Part shown: positions 9,273-18,480 of the stretch, one piece after another | Numbering within the stretch: the first letter of the stretch is position 1 | How the letters are laid out: each line of letters starts with the position of its first letter | Assembly (NCBI GenBank): GCA_902779085.1 | Contig: CACYZY010000003.1 | Span: forward strand, 124,001 to 188,000 | From: an uncultured Bacteroidales bacterium | GTDB taxonomy: Bacteria; Bacteroidota; Bacteroidia; Bacteroidales; Bacteroidaceae | Length of the DNA stretch: 64,000 nucleotides | Direction of reading: 5' to 3' | Translations under genes and position numbers: made by a program | Notes under the pieces: model-generated | The model's database searches: none | The model's input: only the letters and a program-made list of their open reading frames with translations | Told to the model about the DNA's origin: nothing

Positions 9273-10028
9273 ATGAAAAAGATTGTTTTAATAACTGGAG
9301 CTACGAGTGGCATTGGCTATGCATGCGCAATGAAGTTTGCTGAGAATGGCGACAAGTTGATTCTTACTGGCAGAAACGAGCAACGTCTGTCCACTATCCA
9401 CCAAGAGCTCAAAGCTAAAGGTGTTGAGGTGTTAACGCTCACCTTCGATGTGCGTGATCGCGACAAAGCCCAACTGTGTCTGAATGAGTTGCCAAAAGAA
9501 TGGCAAAACATTGATGTGTTGGTAAACAATGCTGGTCTGGCACTAGGACTTGAACCTGAGTATGAAGGTAGATTCGAAGATTGGGAAACCATGATTGATA
9601 CCAATATCAAAGGTCTGCTCAATATGACTAGATTAGTTGTTCCAGGCATGGTGGCACGCAACAGAGGGCACATCATCAATATCGGATCTGTAGCAGGCGA
9701 TGCAGCTTATGCTGGTGGCAATGTTTATTGTGCTACTAAGGCGGCCGTCAAAGCTTTAAGCGACGGTCTGCGCATAGATGTAGCAAACACCCCTATCCGA
9801 GTGACCAACCTGAAGCCAGGCCTAGTAGAAACTAATTTTAGCAATACCCGTTTCCACGGGGACAACGAGCGAGCAGCAAATGTTTACAAAGGCATTACTC
9901 CACTTACTGGTGACGACATCGCCGATGTGGCAGTATATGCTACCAATGCCCCAGCCCATGTCCAAATCGCCGAGGTATTGATCTTGGCTACCCATCAGGC
10001 AAGTGGTAGTGTAATTGTCAGAAATTAA
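9273..10028 (+). CDS. SDR-family NADP-dependent oxidoreductase (YdfG-like)
   Basis: Classical short-chain dehydrogenase of 251 aa. It has the N-terminal G-x3-G-x-G cofactor motif (T-G-A-T-S-G-I-G), the N-N-A-G motif and the catalytic Ser (I-G-S-V-A-G) with Y-x3-K (Y-C-A-T-K). The overall sequence resembles E. coli YdfG, which reduces 3-hydroxy acids and malonic semialdehyde. The substrate here is not shown. It is 33 bp after menA and probably co-transcribed or read through. Confidence 0.9.
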   Translation: MKKIVLITGATSGIGYACAMKFAENGDKLILTGRNEQRLSTIHQELKAKGVEVLTLTFDVRDRDKAQLCLNELPKEWQNIDVLVNNAGLALGLEPEYEGRFEDWETMIDTNIKGLLNMTRLVVPGMVARNRGHIINIGSVAGDAAYAGGNVYCATKAAVKALSDGLRIDVANTPIRVTNLKPGLVETNFSNTRFHGDNERAANVYKGITPLTGDDIADVAVYATNAPAHVQIAEVLILATHQASGSVIVRN

Positions 10029-10041
10029 ATTATTTAATATT

Positions 10042-11799
10042 ATGAGAAACAAAGTGTTTTTGTTGGTTATGGCAGCATTCCTCATGTTGCCTACCGTAGT
10101 AAAAGCTGAAGCAGGCCCAGAATGGCTCAAGAAAGCCGTGTTCTACCAGATTTATCCGTCTAGCTACATGGATAGTGACGCTAATGGCATAGGTGACCTT
10201 CCTGGTATTACCTCCAAACTTGACTACCTGCAATCCTTGGGCATTACTGCCTTATGGCTCAACCCCATCTACGTGTCAGGTTGGCAAGATGGTGGTTACG
10301 ATGTAATTGATTTCTATAAGGTTGATCCTCGATTTGGCACCAATACCGACTTGGTGAATCTTGCTGAAGCACTGCACCAACGTGGTATGAAACTTTGTCT
10401 TGACTTGGTTGCAGGGCACACAAGCGATAAGAACGAGTGGTTCTTGCAGTCAAAGAGTGGTAAAGACTTACGTTACAGCGATTACTATATCTGGACAAAC
10501 GAAATTACAGATGCCGAGAAAGAGCAAATCAAACGTCGTTATGAGGCTCCAGACCCATCTGCAAGCACCATTGGACGTTTTGTAGAGGCCAATGCTCCTC
10601 GTGCAAAATACTATGAGAAGAATTTCTACGAGAGCCAGCCTGCACTGAATTATGGCTACGCCAACCCAGATCCTAATCATCCTTGGGAACAACCCGTGAC
10701 AGCTCCAGGTCCAAAGGCCACTCGGCAAGAGCTCAAAAACATTATGGAGTTTTGGTTCAGCAAGGGTGTCGATGGTTTCCGTGTGGATCTGGCATCATCA
10801 CTGGTCAAGAATGATCCCGACAAGAAAGAAGTCAGCAAACTGTGGCAAGAAATGCGTCAGTGGCGTGATCAAAACTTCCCTGACAGAGCCCTCATTGCCG
10901 AGTGGTTCAATCCCGAGCAATCCTTGCCTGCAGGCTTTGATATCGATTTCTATCGTATTGGAGGCCGAGGTGCCAGTGCAATCAACTTGTTTAGGCTCAA
11001 CACCACCAACACCTATGGTGGTGGCAACATGCCTAAGGCTTATTTTGACAGAGCTGGGCAAGGAGAAGTCAAGGGCTTTGTTGCGGCATTCGACAAGACT
11101 TACACCAATACCAGAGAAGTTGGTTACTTGTCATTGCCTACAGGAAATCATGATTCCGAACGCATAAGTCAAGAGCCACGCACCATGCAAGACCTCAAAG
11201 TTGCGATGACCTTCCTACTCACTCTGCCAGGAGCACCATTCATATATTATGGCGATGAGATTGGCATGAAGCAACAATTTGGATTACCCAGCAAGGAAGG
11301 CAGTAATGCCCGCTCTGGATGTCGTACTCCTATGCAATGGGCTGATAATGAAACTGCTGGTTTTTCTACAGTAAGTGTTGATAAACTCTATTTACCTGTA
11401 GCTACAGAAAATGGCACCATCACAGTTGAAGCCGAAGAGAAAGACCCCAATTCCTTGCTCAACTACGTAAAAGGTTTGTTAAAACTCCGTAGTCAATCTG
11501 AAGCATTGAACAACGATGGTACGTGGAATTATGTAGGGAATACAGAACAGCCCTACCCTATGGTATATCGCCGCAGTTCTGATTATGAAGACTATATTGT
11601 GACACTCAACCCTAGTGGTAAAAAAGTAAAGACCACTATTAATGCTCAGGGAGCATCTACTGCTACAGTCGTGTACAGTACAGGCAAAGGGGCTTACAAG
11701 ATCCAGCCAAAGGGCAAAGGCGACATCATTACCCTTGATCCCTGCAGTGCCATAATCGTAAAGTTAACTGGGTGCCAACAATGTGATGATAAGCGCTAA
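10042..11799 (+). CDS. Secreted GH13 alpha-amylase-family glycosidase
   Basis: The start is set at the ATG at 10042 (585 aa), which gives a clean signal peptide (about residues 1-23). An upstream TTG lies inside the SDR gene. The GH13 TIM barrel is complete: nucleophile Asp249 in G-F-R-V-D, general acid Glu287 in L-I-A-E-W and the third acid Asp371 in N-H-D, with a C-terminal beta domain. Similarity is to the oligo-1,6-glucosidase/trehalose-synthase-like branch, so alpha-glucoside hydrolysis or transglycosylation is likely. Exact specificity cannot be read. Exported to the periplasm. Confidence 0.9.
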   Translation: MRNKVFLLVMAAFLMLPTVVKAEAGPEWLKKAVFYQIYPSSYMDSDANGIGDLPGITSKLDYLQSLGITALWLNPIYVSGWQDGGYDVIDFYKVDPRFGTNTDLVNLAEALHQRGMKLCLDLVAGHTSDKNEWFLQSKSGKDLRYSDYYIWTNEITDAEKEQIKRRYEAPDPSASTIGRFVEANAPRAKYYEKNFYESQPALNYGYANPDPNHPWEQPVTAPGPKATRQELKNIMEFWFSKGVDGFRVDLASSLVKNDPDKKEVSKLWQEMRQWRDQNFPDRALIAEWFNPEQSLPAGFDIDFYRIGGRGASAINLFRLNTTNTYGGGNMPKAYFDRAGQGEVKGFVAAFDKTYTNTREVGYLSLPTGNHDSERISQEPRTMQDLKVAMTFLLTLPGAPFIYYGDEIGMKQQFGLPSKEGSNARSGCRTPMQWADNETAGFSTVSVDKLYLPVATENGTITVEAEEKDPNSLLNYVKGLLKLRSQSEALNNDGTWNYVGNTEQPYPMVYRRSSDYEDYIVTLNPSGKKVKTTINAQGASTATVVYSTGKGAYKIQPKGKGDIITLDPCSAIIVKLTGCQQCDDKR

Positions 11800-11872
11800 T
11801 TGTAAATTGACTAACAACTAAATTAGAAAAAGAAAAAAACTGTCAACCATAATCAGTAAAGGACAGCACTAA

Positions 11873-11984
11873 ATTACAGAATTACAGATTACAGATTACA
11901 GTTGATTTAGTGAGCTATGTGTGCTTATTTCAATTCCCAGAAAAGTGGTGCTCATGAGAATACTGTAATCTGTAATTCTGTAAT
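11873..11984. repeat. Inverted repeat built of ATTACAG units
   Basis: The left arm holds four ATTACAG units (11873, 11881, 11888, 11895). The right arm is the exact reverse complement with three units (11962-11984), including the same 1-bp spacer after the outermost unit. The arms flank about 60 bp of unrelated sequence. Confidence 0.85.
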
Positions 11985-12164
11985 CATACCAACACAAAAA
12001 ATGACCCTACCAGCAAGCTTGTATCATTAGTTCTAGTAAACAGGCGGTTTAGTTCCGCTAAAACCTCATTCTACTTCCTCTAAATGATTTGAATGGCTTT
12101 CAATGTGCTAATTGGCAAAATACGTTTTAAAAAATATATCTCTGTTTTTAAAGATTCGAAATGA

Positions 12165-12193
12165 TTGTTTATTATGAATATTTAATATCTTTG
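12165..12193 (+). promoter_or_regulatory. Bacteroides-type promoter
   Basis: TTG at 12165-12167 and TATCTTTG at 12186-12193 with an 18-bp spacer, about 50 bp before the isomerase-like gene. Confidence 0.55.
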
Positions 12194-12244
12194 TGAAATC
12201 ATAGTTATTAAAGATAATTAAAACAAATAAAAACCACCGAAGTT

Positions 12245-13141
12245 ATGAGAACAATGACATTATTATTAGCCACATTATTTACACTGCTCTCTTGCACAGG
12301 CCAGAGGAGCCAAGAGGAACCAAAAATTTCTGTATTTGCTGTGCATATCAATACTATCGCCCAACAAGAGAATATCTCTTTTACTGAGGCTGCCGTGAAG
12401 GTAAGACAGATGGGTTATGCAGGCGCCGATGTTTATCCTTATCAGGAAGACGTCATCCATGTACTCGACAGTCTAGGTTTTGGTCACTCATGCGCCATCG
12501 TTCACATCAATTACCTTGCAGAGGAGCATGTTGACGGCGTAGATGCCAATACTCCACGAGGATTCTTCCGAGGTGGATGGGGCGATTTAGAGAATGCTGC
12601 TATAAATTTCGTCAAGAAACATAACTATCCTCACCTCATGCTTGTGCCCAACGTACTGCCTAATGATGCTACACCTGAAGATGCCGATAAGGTATGCCAA
12701 CATGTGGCAACTTTTGCTGACCGATGCGTAAGCGAAGGTATTGATCTTGTAGTGGAGAGCTACGATAATGAGGGATCACTTTGCTATGGCACTGAACGCT
12801 TGCAAACTCTCCTGAAAAGGTCTGAGAGCTTGGGTGTTGCCTTCGACATTGGCAATTTTACCTTCGCCAAGGAAGATCCTGTAGAGGCATATGAAACGCT
12901 AAAGGGCAAAGTGCGCCACGTTCACGTAAAAGATCGTGCCAGCCTTGATGACATGACGCCTGTTCCTGCAGGAACAGGATGCTCAAAGATATCAACTGTA
13001 CTGCAAAAAATGAAAGATTCGGGATATGACGGATGGTACACAATCGAGGTATTTGGCTCTAAACAAATGCTCTCAGATTTAGAGGTAGCCTATCAAAATA
13101 CCTTCTCCTACCTCAATCCCGATGCTTCATCAAAGAAATAA
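12245..13141 (+). CDS. Lipoprotein, sugar phosphate isomerase/epimerase-like TIM barrel
   Basis: 298-aa protein of the xylose-isomerase-like TIM-barrel superfamily (AP endonuclease family 2 fold). The N-terminus is a lipoprotein signal ending L-L-S-C at residue 17, so the enzyme is exported and lipid-anchored. Conserved metal-ligand-type segments are visible: V-V-E-S-Y, a D-I-G-N motif, H-V-K-D and a late I-E-V-F motif. Such exported members occur next to glycoside hydrolases in Bacteroidetes. Substrate unknown. Monocistronic, with its own promoter and terminator. Confidence 0.85.
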   Translation: MRTMTLLLATLFTLLSCTGQRSQEEPKISVFAVHINTIAQQENISFTEAAVKVRQMGYAGADVYPYQEDVIHVLDSLGFGHSCAIVHINYLAEEHVDGVDANTPRGFFRGGWGDLENAAINFVKKHNYPHLMLVPNVLPNDATPEDADKVCQHVATFADRCVSEGIDLVVESYDNEGSLCYGTERLQTLLKRSESLGVAFDIGNFTFAKEDPVEAYETLKGKVRHVHVKDRASLDDMTPVPAGTGCSKISTVLQKMKDSGYDGWYTIEVFGSKQMLSDLEVAYQNTFSYLNPDASSKK

Positions 13142-13180
13142 AAAACATCACAGAATTGTGCTAAATACATCCTCTACCAT

Positions 13181-13210
13181 ACAAATGCCCTGCATTAGCA
13201 GGGCATTTGT
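13181..13210. terminator. Bidirectional terminator
   Basis: Perfect 12-bp stem (13181-13192 with 13199-13210) around a 6-nt loop. It lies between the convergent isomerase-like and GNAT genes. Confidence 0.85.
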
Positions 13211-13212
13211 TT

Positions 13213-13695
13213 TCAAATAACCATTTCCAGCTCGATCTCATCATGAATGGGAATTCCATTGTTGCCAAAAAGAGGAATGGAGGGTTTGAGTTTTTTGGCT
13301 TCATCGACTGCATTATAATGAATTTTTACGATTTCAAAACCTCGTTTCTGATAAAAAAGAAGGGCGGACAGATTGTCATTAGTGGTGATAAGCCAAATTC
13401 TTGAACAGCCATATATCTTCGCCTTGGCTATTGCCTGACCCAACAATGCAGAGCCCACACCCTTATTCTCTTGCATACTATCTAGCGAAAGAATTTCCAT
13501 CTCTTGATGGACAATGCGATAAGTAATCAAGCCAACAATATCATCATAATCAAATGCATACCACCCATCAACAGCACTCATGTCTATAACTTCTCCATGT
13601 ACTACCATCTGTAAAGAAAACCATTGACGTACAATAAAAGCATCAATGGTTGTACGATTATCTTGTTCAATAGGCAGTATAATCATAGGCAACAT
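13213..13695 (-). CDS. GNAT-family N-acetyltransferase
   Basis: 160-aa acetyltransferase with the GNAT fold. The acetyl-CoA motif A region has N-K-G-V-G-S-A-L-L and the C-terminal part has F-Y-Q-K-R-G-F. Its ATG overlaps the pyrD stop by 1 bp (TAATG), so it is probably translated from the pyrK-pyrD message. A second ATG four codons in is an alternative start. The acceptor substrate is unknown and I see no link to pyrimidine synthesis beyond position. Confidence 0.85.
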   Translation of the reverse strand: MLPMIILPIEQDNRTTIDAFIVRQWFSLQMVVHGEVIDMSAVDGWYAFDYDDIVGLITYRIVHQEMEILSLDSMQENKGVGSALLGQAIAKAKIYGCSRIWLITTNDNLSALLFYQKRGFEIVKIHYNAVDEAKKLKPSIPLFGNNGIPIHDEIELEMVI

Positions 13696-14609
13696 TAGTA
13701 TACTTCCAATGCACCAATAATTTCATGCGCAGACTTAAACCCGTGTCTATCAATGTATTCGTTAATACCATCCACTACTTTGACGGTAATGGCAGGGTCG
13801 ATAAAGTTGGCAGTTCCTAACTCAACAGCAGTAGCACCAGCCAGCATGAACTCAATGGCATCGGTGGCATTCATGATACCTCCCAAACCTACTACAGGGA
13901 TTTTGACAGCTTTGGCCACCTGCCATACCATGCGGAGGGCTACAGGCTTGACACAAGGTCCTGACAATCCGCCTGTTATAGTAGAAAGCAAAGGCTTACG
14001 TCGCTCGGAATCGATGGCCATGCCCAACATTGTATTGATGAGCGACACACTATCAGCTCCAGCATCTTCTACAGCTTTTGCAATCTCGGTAATGTCTGTT
14101 ACATTGGGCGTGAGCTTAACTATCAAGGTCTTATGATATGCCATGCGCACTGCTGATACCACTTCAGCAGCAGCATCAGGATGTACACCAAAGGTCATGC
14201 CACCATGCTTGACATTGGGACATGAAATGTTCAGTTCGATAGCAGGGATATTGTCGAGCTCATTAATTATGGCGGCAGTCTCGCTATAATCATCTACAGA
14301 CGAGCCAGATACATTGACAATTACATTGGTATTAAGATCTTTAAGGCGTGGGTAGATTTGCTCCACGAAATAATGGACACCCTTATTTTGCAAGCCCACA
14401 GCATTGAGCATGCCCATAGGGGTTTCTGCCATACGAGGATAAGGATTTCCTTCGCGAGGATGCAAGGTAGTGCCCTTCACAATAAAGCCTCCCAAACGGG
14501 TAAGGTCAATAAAATCAGCGAACTCCTCTCCATAGCCGAATGTACCGGAAGCTGTGAGCACTGGGTTCTTCAGCTTCAACGCTCCTATATTAACTCTTAG
14601 ATCTGCCAT
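13695..14609 (-). CDS. pyrD: Dihydroorotate dehydrogenase B, catalytic subunit PyrD
   Basis: Class 1B FMN enzyme that oxidises dihydroorotate to orotate in pyrimidine synthesis. It works with the PyrK electron-transfer subunit and NAD+. The catalytic Cys is in L-N-I-S-C-P-N. The FMN-phosphate region G-G-I-M and the late A-V-E-L-G-T segment are present. 304 aa, normal. It overlaps pyrK by 13 bp, confirming the heterotetrameric B type. Confidence 0.96.
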   Translation of the reverse strand: MADLRVNIGALKLKNPVLTASGTFGYGEEFADFIDLTRLGGFIVKGTTLHPREGNPYPRMAETPMGMLNAVGLQNKGVHYFVEQIYPRLKDLNTNVIVNVSGSSVDDYSETAAIINELDNIPAIELNISCPNVKHGGMTFGVHPDAAAEVVSAVRMAYHKTLIVKLTPNVTDITEIAKAVEDAGADSVSLINTMLGMAIDSERRKPLLSTITGGLSGPCVKPVALRMVWQVAKAVKIPVVGLGGIMNATDAIEFMLAGATAVELGTANFIDPAITVKVVDGINEYIDRHGFKSAHEIIGALEVY

Positions 14610-15373
14610 AACAAGTCATTGATATTAAATACTGGCCCCTCTTTACATACACATATATTGCCCACAGTTGTATTTTCCACACAACAAAGGCAAACTCCTA
14701 GACCACACGCCATCTTGTTCTCGAGCGACACTTCACAAGTGATGCCGTTGGCTTTGGCATACCTGGCCACAGAAAGCATCATGGGTTTGGGACCACAACA
14801 ACAAATGCGGTCGAAATGCCGATTGCCCAAGACAGAATGCTGTGTAACAAAACCTTTCTCACCTTGACTACCGTCTTCGGTTGTGGTATATACGTCACCG
14901 TATTTAGTGAATTCATCGAGTTGGAGCAACATAGAGGCTGTCCGTGCCCCAAGGAGAAAAGCAGGGCGAATGCCTTTAAGCACGAGTTGCTCACCAAAAT
15001 ACAACATTGGGGCAATACCTGCACCACCACCCACCAACAAGAGCTTCTCGCCAATATGCTGAGGCATTGAAAAACCGTTACCTAAAGGCAATAACACATT
15101 CACCACTGCACCCACATTAAGGGTCGACAGATGCTTGGTGCCTTCACCTACAATCTGTATGAGGAACCAAACAGTATTCTGTTGTCTATCAACAAAATTG
15201 ATGGAAATGGGGCGACGCAGGAAAGTATTGTGTGCATTATCAACACGGATCTCGGCAAATTGCCCAGGCTGCATTTCAGGCAATGGTTCGTCAGCCAGCA
15301 ATTTTAACAAGGCAAAGTTGGGAGCCAGATGCACATTCTCAACCACTTTGAGGTCTAACAGATACTTCTTCAT
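14597..15373 (-). CDS. pyrK: Dihydroorotate dehydrogenase electron-transfer subunit PyrK
   Basis: FAD/[2Fe-2S] subunit that passes electrons from PyrD to NAD+. A ferredoxin-reductase-like FAD domain (R-R-P-I-S motif near residue 54) and a nucleotide domain (V-G-G-G-A-G-I-A-P) are followed by the C-terminal [2Fe-2S] cysteines in [10 protein letters not shown] and a further Cys about 12 residues later. 258 aa. First gene of pyrK-pyrD-GNAT, with a good promoter at 15397-15427. Confidence 0.95.
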   Translation of the reverse strand: MKKYLLDLKVVENVHLAPNFALLKLLADEPLPEMQPGQFAEIRVDNAHNTFLRRPISINFVDRQQNTVWFLIQIVGEGTKHLSTLNVGAVVNVLLPLGNGFSMPQHIGEKLLLVGGGAGIAPMLYFGEQLVLKGIRPAFLLGARTASMLLQLDEFTKYGDVYTTTEDGSQGEKGFVTQHSVLGNRHFDRICCCGPKPMMLSVARYAKANGITCEVSLENKMACGLGVCLCCVENTTVGNICVCKEGPVFNINDLLWQI

Positions 15374-15396
15374 AATATTTGTTTATATTATGAAAG

Positions 15397-15427
15397 CAAA
15401 GATAAGGCTTTTTTGGCGTTTAGACAA
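15397..15427 (-). promoter_or_regulatory. Bacteroides-type promoter for pyrK
   Basis: On the minus strand, TTG (complement of 15425-15427) and TATCTTTG (complement of 15397-15404) are 20 bp apart. The -33 element touches the end of the XRE gene. Confidence 0.75.
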
Positions 15428-15883
15428 CTATTTGCTGGGAGTAAATGTCTCGTAGGTTCCGTCGTCAAAGAAAATTCTTATTTCAGCAATTTTCCTTGTA
15501 GGTTTTTCTTTATAGATAATTTCCTGTTTTACAACGGGATTATCTACATTATTTGCCGTTTCCAACGTGTTTTCCTTGCGATTTTCAGCTTCAGCCGCAC
15601 TCTTGGTGGCATTTATTAGATTGTCACCAAAAAGAGAACCAGTAAACATAGAATCGGGATCGTCCTTTATCAATGTTCCTTCGCCAGTGAGCAACCAGTT
15701 GAGGTCAATATCAGGATAAGTTTCATGAAGGCGCAGCATAACTTCTGCACTAGGGTATTTGTTCCTTCCACTTAATATGTGAGAGATGGTAGCAGGTGCT
15801 ACACCTATTTTGTCAGCAAAGTTGCCTGGCGTGAGATTTACACGCTCCAAAATCATTCTCAGTCGATCGATTATCGTCATCAT
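15428..15883 (-). CDS. XRE-family transcriptional regulator (phage-repressor-like HTH)
   Basis: 151-aa protein. The N-terminal XRE helix-turn-helix (about residues 5-62) shows the A-D-K-I-G-V-A-P-A-T-I-S recognition region followed by D-L-N-W-L-L-T-G-E-G, typical of repressor-like proteins in Bacteroidales. The rest is a polar linker and a short C-terminal strand region with no known effector domain. A second Met follows the first directly, so the start may be 15880. Two TTTGT-n-ACAAA palindromes sit in and next to its promoter, suggesting autorepression. Not obviously on a mobile element. Confidence 0.85.
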   Translation of the reverse strand: MMTIIDRLRMILERVNLTPGNFADKIGVAPATISHILSGRNKYPSAEVMLRLHETYPDIDLNWLLTGEGTLIKDDPDSMFTGSLFGDNLINATKSAAEAENRKENTLETANNVDNPVVKQEIIYKEKPTRKIAEIRIFFDDGTYETFTPSK

Positions 15884-15922
15884 TTAGGGAAACTATAATT
15901 GTAAACACATACATTAATGCTA

Positions 15923-15954
15923 CAAAAATAATACTTTTGTTTTACAAACGCAAA
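15923..15954 (-). promoter_or_regulatory. Promoter of the XRE regulator
   Basis: Minus-strand TTTG (complement of 15951-15954) and TATTTTTG (complement of 15923-15930) with a 20-bp spacer. The predicted leader is about 35 nt. Confidence 0.7.
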
Positions 15955-15968
15955 TATTTGTCTACAAA
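15936..15968. promoter_or_regulatory. Paired palindromic candidate operators
   Basis: TTTGT-TTT-ACAAA (15936-15948) lies between the -33 and -7 boxes. TTTGT-CT-ACAAA (15957-15968) lies just upstream of the -33 box. The two sites are about 21 bp apart centre to centre, roughly two helical turns. The likely ligand is the XRE protein itself (inference). Confidence 0.55.
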
Positions 15969-15969
15969 A

Positions 15970-16629
15970 ATATCGTATACAACAACACGTAAGCTTTGGT
16001 ACAACAATAAATGATGCAACTATAAAAGCTGCGGAAAACATATAAAACATATCTATAACTTAATTTATTAAATCAATATATAATACTGATATTTAGACAA
16101 TTATTTATTGGTTTGCATGTTATTTGCTGCATTATATACAATAATATGCTCTTATTTATTGATATTACAATTATTTTGTTTAATAAACGCTCATAAATAA
16201 CTGACAATAAGATGTATACTATATAACATGCTTTATTTTAACAAGATTACTGATGTGCGAAAAAACTTATTCCTGTACAATACTACAGCACGACTAATGT
16301 TTGTAAATATGTACAATTAATAGCGCCATACTTAGAGTGCTGGGTTATAATAATAAAATTATCATGGTAACGAGTACGAAAGTAATTGTAAACGGAAGTT
16401 AAACGGCAAATCTTACACCTGTAAGTATCCTCAAAGAGTACATTTATACAAATACAACTCTCCTCTTTTGGTAAACTTTAAAACGCGGTGAAATGGGATA
16501 GAATTGTTTAAAAAAGGAAAAAGAAAATCCTTGCGATTTTTCTGGAGAGAGGTTAAGTAGTTCTAAAATTCACGATTCTAACGATTTTTATCCCCATCCT
16601 ATTTATGTATGTAAATGAAACAAAAATAT
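15970..16629. other. Gene-free AT-rich region, about 660 bp
   Basis: No ORF above 60 codons and no recognisable tRNA, SRP, RNase P or tmRNA motif on either strand. The region is very AT-rich with scattered TTTGT/ACAAA-like words at its left end. It could hold a leader, an sRNA or decayed DNA, but I see nothing I can name. Confidence 0.5.
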
Positions 16630-17649
16630 TCAATGTAATATTTTGAAGACAAGTTCGCGCATCAGGTCGGCTTCATCTACCGAATTATTGTCAATACCCT
16701 TTGAACGAGCGTCTGTCATACGAATTTCATGAAGAATATACATTACCTTCGAGCCAGAGTATTTGCGCATGGATGATACATAGTCTTTTGCTGCCCATGA
16801 AGATTTCAACCCCAAAAATGAAGCTACCCCAGCCTCACTCTTTTCTGAGGCATAATAGGCCATGAAAAGATTGGAGAAGAAACTGAATAACAATGCTAAG
16901 TTCATTTGTAAGGGGTTACTCTTAGGATTCTCAGCAAAATACTTGATGATACGGTTAGCCTTTAATATATCCTTTTCTATGATGGCATTACGTAGTTCAA
17001 AGCCGTTGTAGTCCTTACTTATACCAATGTTACGCTCAATTTGTTCTGGTGTTACATACCTTTCTCCTTTGGGCTGGGTAATAATAAGTTTATCTAACTC
17101 GCCCGTCATGCGCCCTAAGTCGGCCCCCACAAAATCGGCCATCATTTGGGTAGCTTTGGGGGCCATCTCCAAACCTTTTAGTCGCATGTAGCTATTGATA
17201 AAATTCGGAAGCTGGTAGTCTTTCAGCTTCTTAGACTCAAACACAACACCTTCTTTAGCTACATCAGCAACCCACTTTTTACGACGATCAATATTTCCAT
17301 TCTTGTAACAAATAACAAGAATGGTTGACTTCAATGGCTTTTGTATGTAAAAAGCCAATTCTTCGAGATTCTTGACATTCTGTGCCTCTTTCACAACCAC
17401 TACCTGGTATTCAGCCATCATGGGATAACGTTTGGCAGCATTAATGATAGTAGCTATATCTACATCAGCACCATAAGCTATAGTAAGGTTGAACTCTTTT
17501 TCATCATTGGTAAGTATGTGGTCGATAATGTAATTTGATATCTCGTCAGTGAAATATCCTTCTTCGCCCATCAGCAAATAGATTGGCGCAAATTGTCTGG
17601 CCTTAAGGCTGGCCATGATGTCATCATATGTGAGTTCTTGCTTAGCCAT
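16630..17649 (-). CDS. holA: DNA polymerase III subunit delta
   Basis: Clamp-loader delta subunit, which opens the beta clamp. 339 aa, with the N-terminal Y-L-L-M-G-E-E motif, a degenerate AAA+ core (no Walker lysine expected), K-K-L-x-x-Y and the C-terminal helical collar. It starts 3 bp after the amn stop, so both are probably one transcript. Confidence 0.92.
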   Translation of the reverse strand: MAKQELTYDDIMASLKARQFAPIYLLMGEEGYFTDEISNYIIDHILTNDEKEFNLTIAYGADVDIATIINAAKRYPMMAEYQVVVVKEAQNVKNLEELAFYIQKPLKSTILVICYKNGNIDRRKKWVADVAKEGVVFESKKLKDYQLPNFINSYMRLKGLEMAPKATQMMADFVGADLGRMTGELDKLIITQPKGERYVTPEQIERNIGISKDYNGFELRNAIIEKDILKANRIIKYFAENPKSNPLQMNLALLFSFFSNLFMAYYASEKSEAGVASFLGLKSSWAAKDYVSSMRKYSGSKVMYILHEIRMTDARSKGIDNNSVDEADLMRELVFKILH

Positions 17650-17652
17650 AGC

Positions 17653-18429
17653 TTACCACTCGAATTTCAAGTGTTTAACAGTCTTTTTCTCCTCAATGAT
17701 CATACGTAGGGCTTCGATGCCAATTTCAACATGCTCATGTACGAAATTAGAGGTTACCTTCCTATCGCTCTGTTCTGTTTTCACACCTTCTGGTGTCATG
17801 GGCTGGTCAGATACCAGCAACAAAGCTCCTGTAGGGATATGGTTGGCAAAGCCGCAAGTAAATAGCGTTGCCGTTTCCATATCTATGCCCATCGCATGCG
17901 TCTTTTTGAGATATTCCTTGAAATTGTCGTCGTGTTCCCAAATACGACGGTTGGTAGTATAGATAGTACCAGTCCAATAGTCATGCGCGAAGTTACGTAT
18001 TGCAGTAGATACGGCACGCTGCAACATAAAAGCAGGAAGAGCAGGCACTTCAGGCGGGAAATAGTCGTTGCTGGTACCCTCGCCACGAATGGCAGCTATG
18101 GGCAAGATGAAATCGCCTAACTGATTTTTTTTATCGATTCCACCACATTTTCCCAAGAAAAGACAGGCCTTAGGCTTAACGGCACTTAACAAGTCCATGA
18201 TGATAGCAGCATTTGGACTACCCATGCCGAAATTGATGATAGTAATGCCATTAGCTGAAGCTGAACACATGTTGGCGTCTCTGCCTACAATAGGTACATT
18301 GAATTTATCTGCAAAAATCTCTACATAATTAGTAAAGTTTGTGAGCAGAATGTACTTATTAAACTCTTCCAATGGGCGCTTCGTGTATCTCGGAAGCCAA
18401 TTAGCAACAATTTCTTCTTTGGTTTTCAT
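17653..18429 (-). CDS. amn: AMP nucleosidase
   Basis: Short (258 aa) Bacteroidetes-type AMP nucleosidase of the PNP/UDP phosphorylase superfamily. It hydrolyses AMP to adenine and ribose 5-phosphate. Family signals are I-N-F-G-M-G-S-P-N near the N-terminus, L-G-K-C-G-G and the purine-site segment G-I-D-M-E-T-A-T. It lacks the long N-terminal regulatory domain of the E. coli enzyme. The start codon lies near the divergent promoter at 18440-18476. Confidence 0.9.
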   Translation of the reverse strand: MKTKEEIVANWLPRYTKRPLEEFNKYILLTNFTNYVEIFADKFNVPIVGRDANMCSASANGITIINFGMGSPNAAIIMDLLSAVKPKACLFLGKCGGIDKKNQLGDFILPIAAIRGEGTSNDYFPPEVPALPAFMLQRAVSTAIRNFAHDYWTGTIYTTNRRIWEHDDNFKEYLKKTHAMGIDMETATLFTCGFANHIPTGALLLVSDQPMTPEGVKTEQSDRKVTSNFVHEHVEIGIEALRMIIEEKKTVKHLKFEW

Positions 18430-18439
18430 AAAAAAAACG

Positions 18440-18476
18440 TATCTTTGTAAAGAAACTCTATAATGTTACAAAGATA
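18440..18476. promoter_or_regulatory. Palindromic divergent promoter region
   Basis: A perfect 11-bp inverted repeat, TATCTTTGTAA (18440-18450) and TTACAAAGATA (18466-18476), places one TAnnTTTG box on each strand. The plus-strand box has TTTG at 18418-18421, 18 bp upstream. The minus-strand box has no clear -33. It serves amn-holA (minus) and the nuclease-like gene (plus). Confidence 0.6.
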
Positions 18477-18480
18477 GCAA

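Larger units (their letters stand above)
11800..12244. other. Intergenic region, 445 bp
   Basis: No ORF of interest. It holds the ATTACAG inverted repeat (11873-11984), a small hairpin around 12042-12063 (GGTTTAG / CTAAAACC) and the promoter of the next gene at 12165-12193. No RNA family is recognised. Confidence 0.6.
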
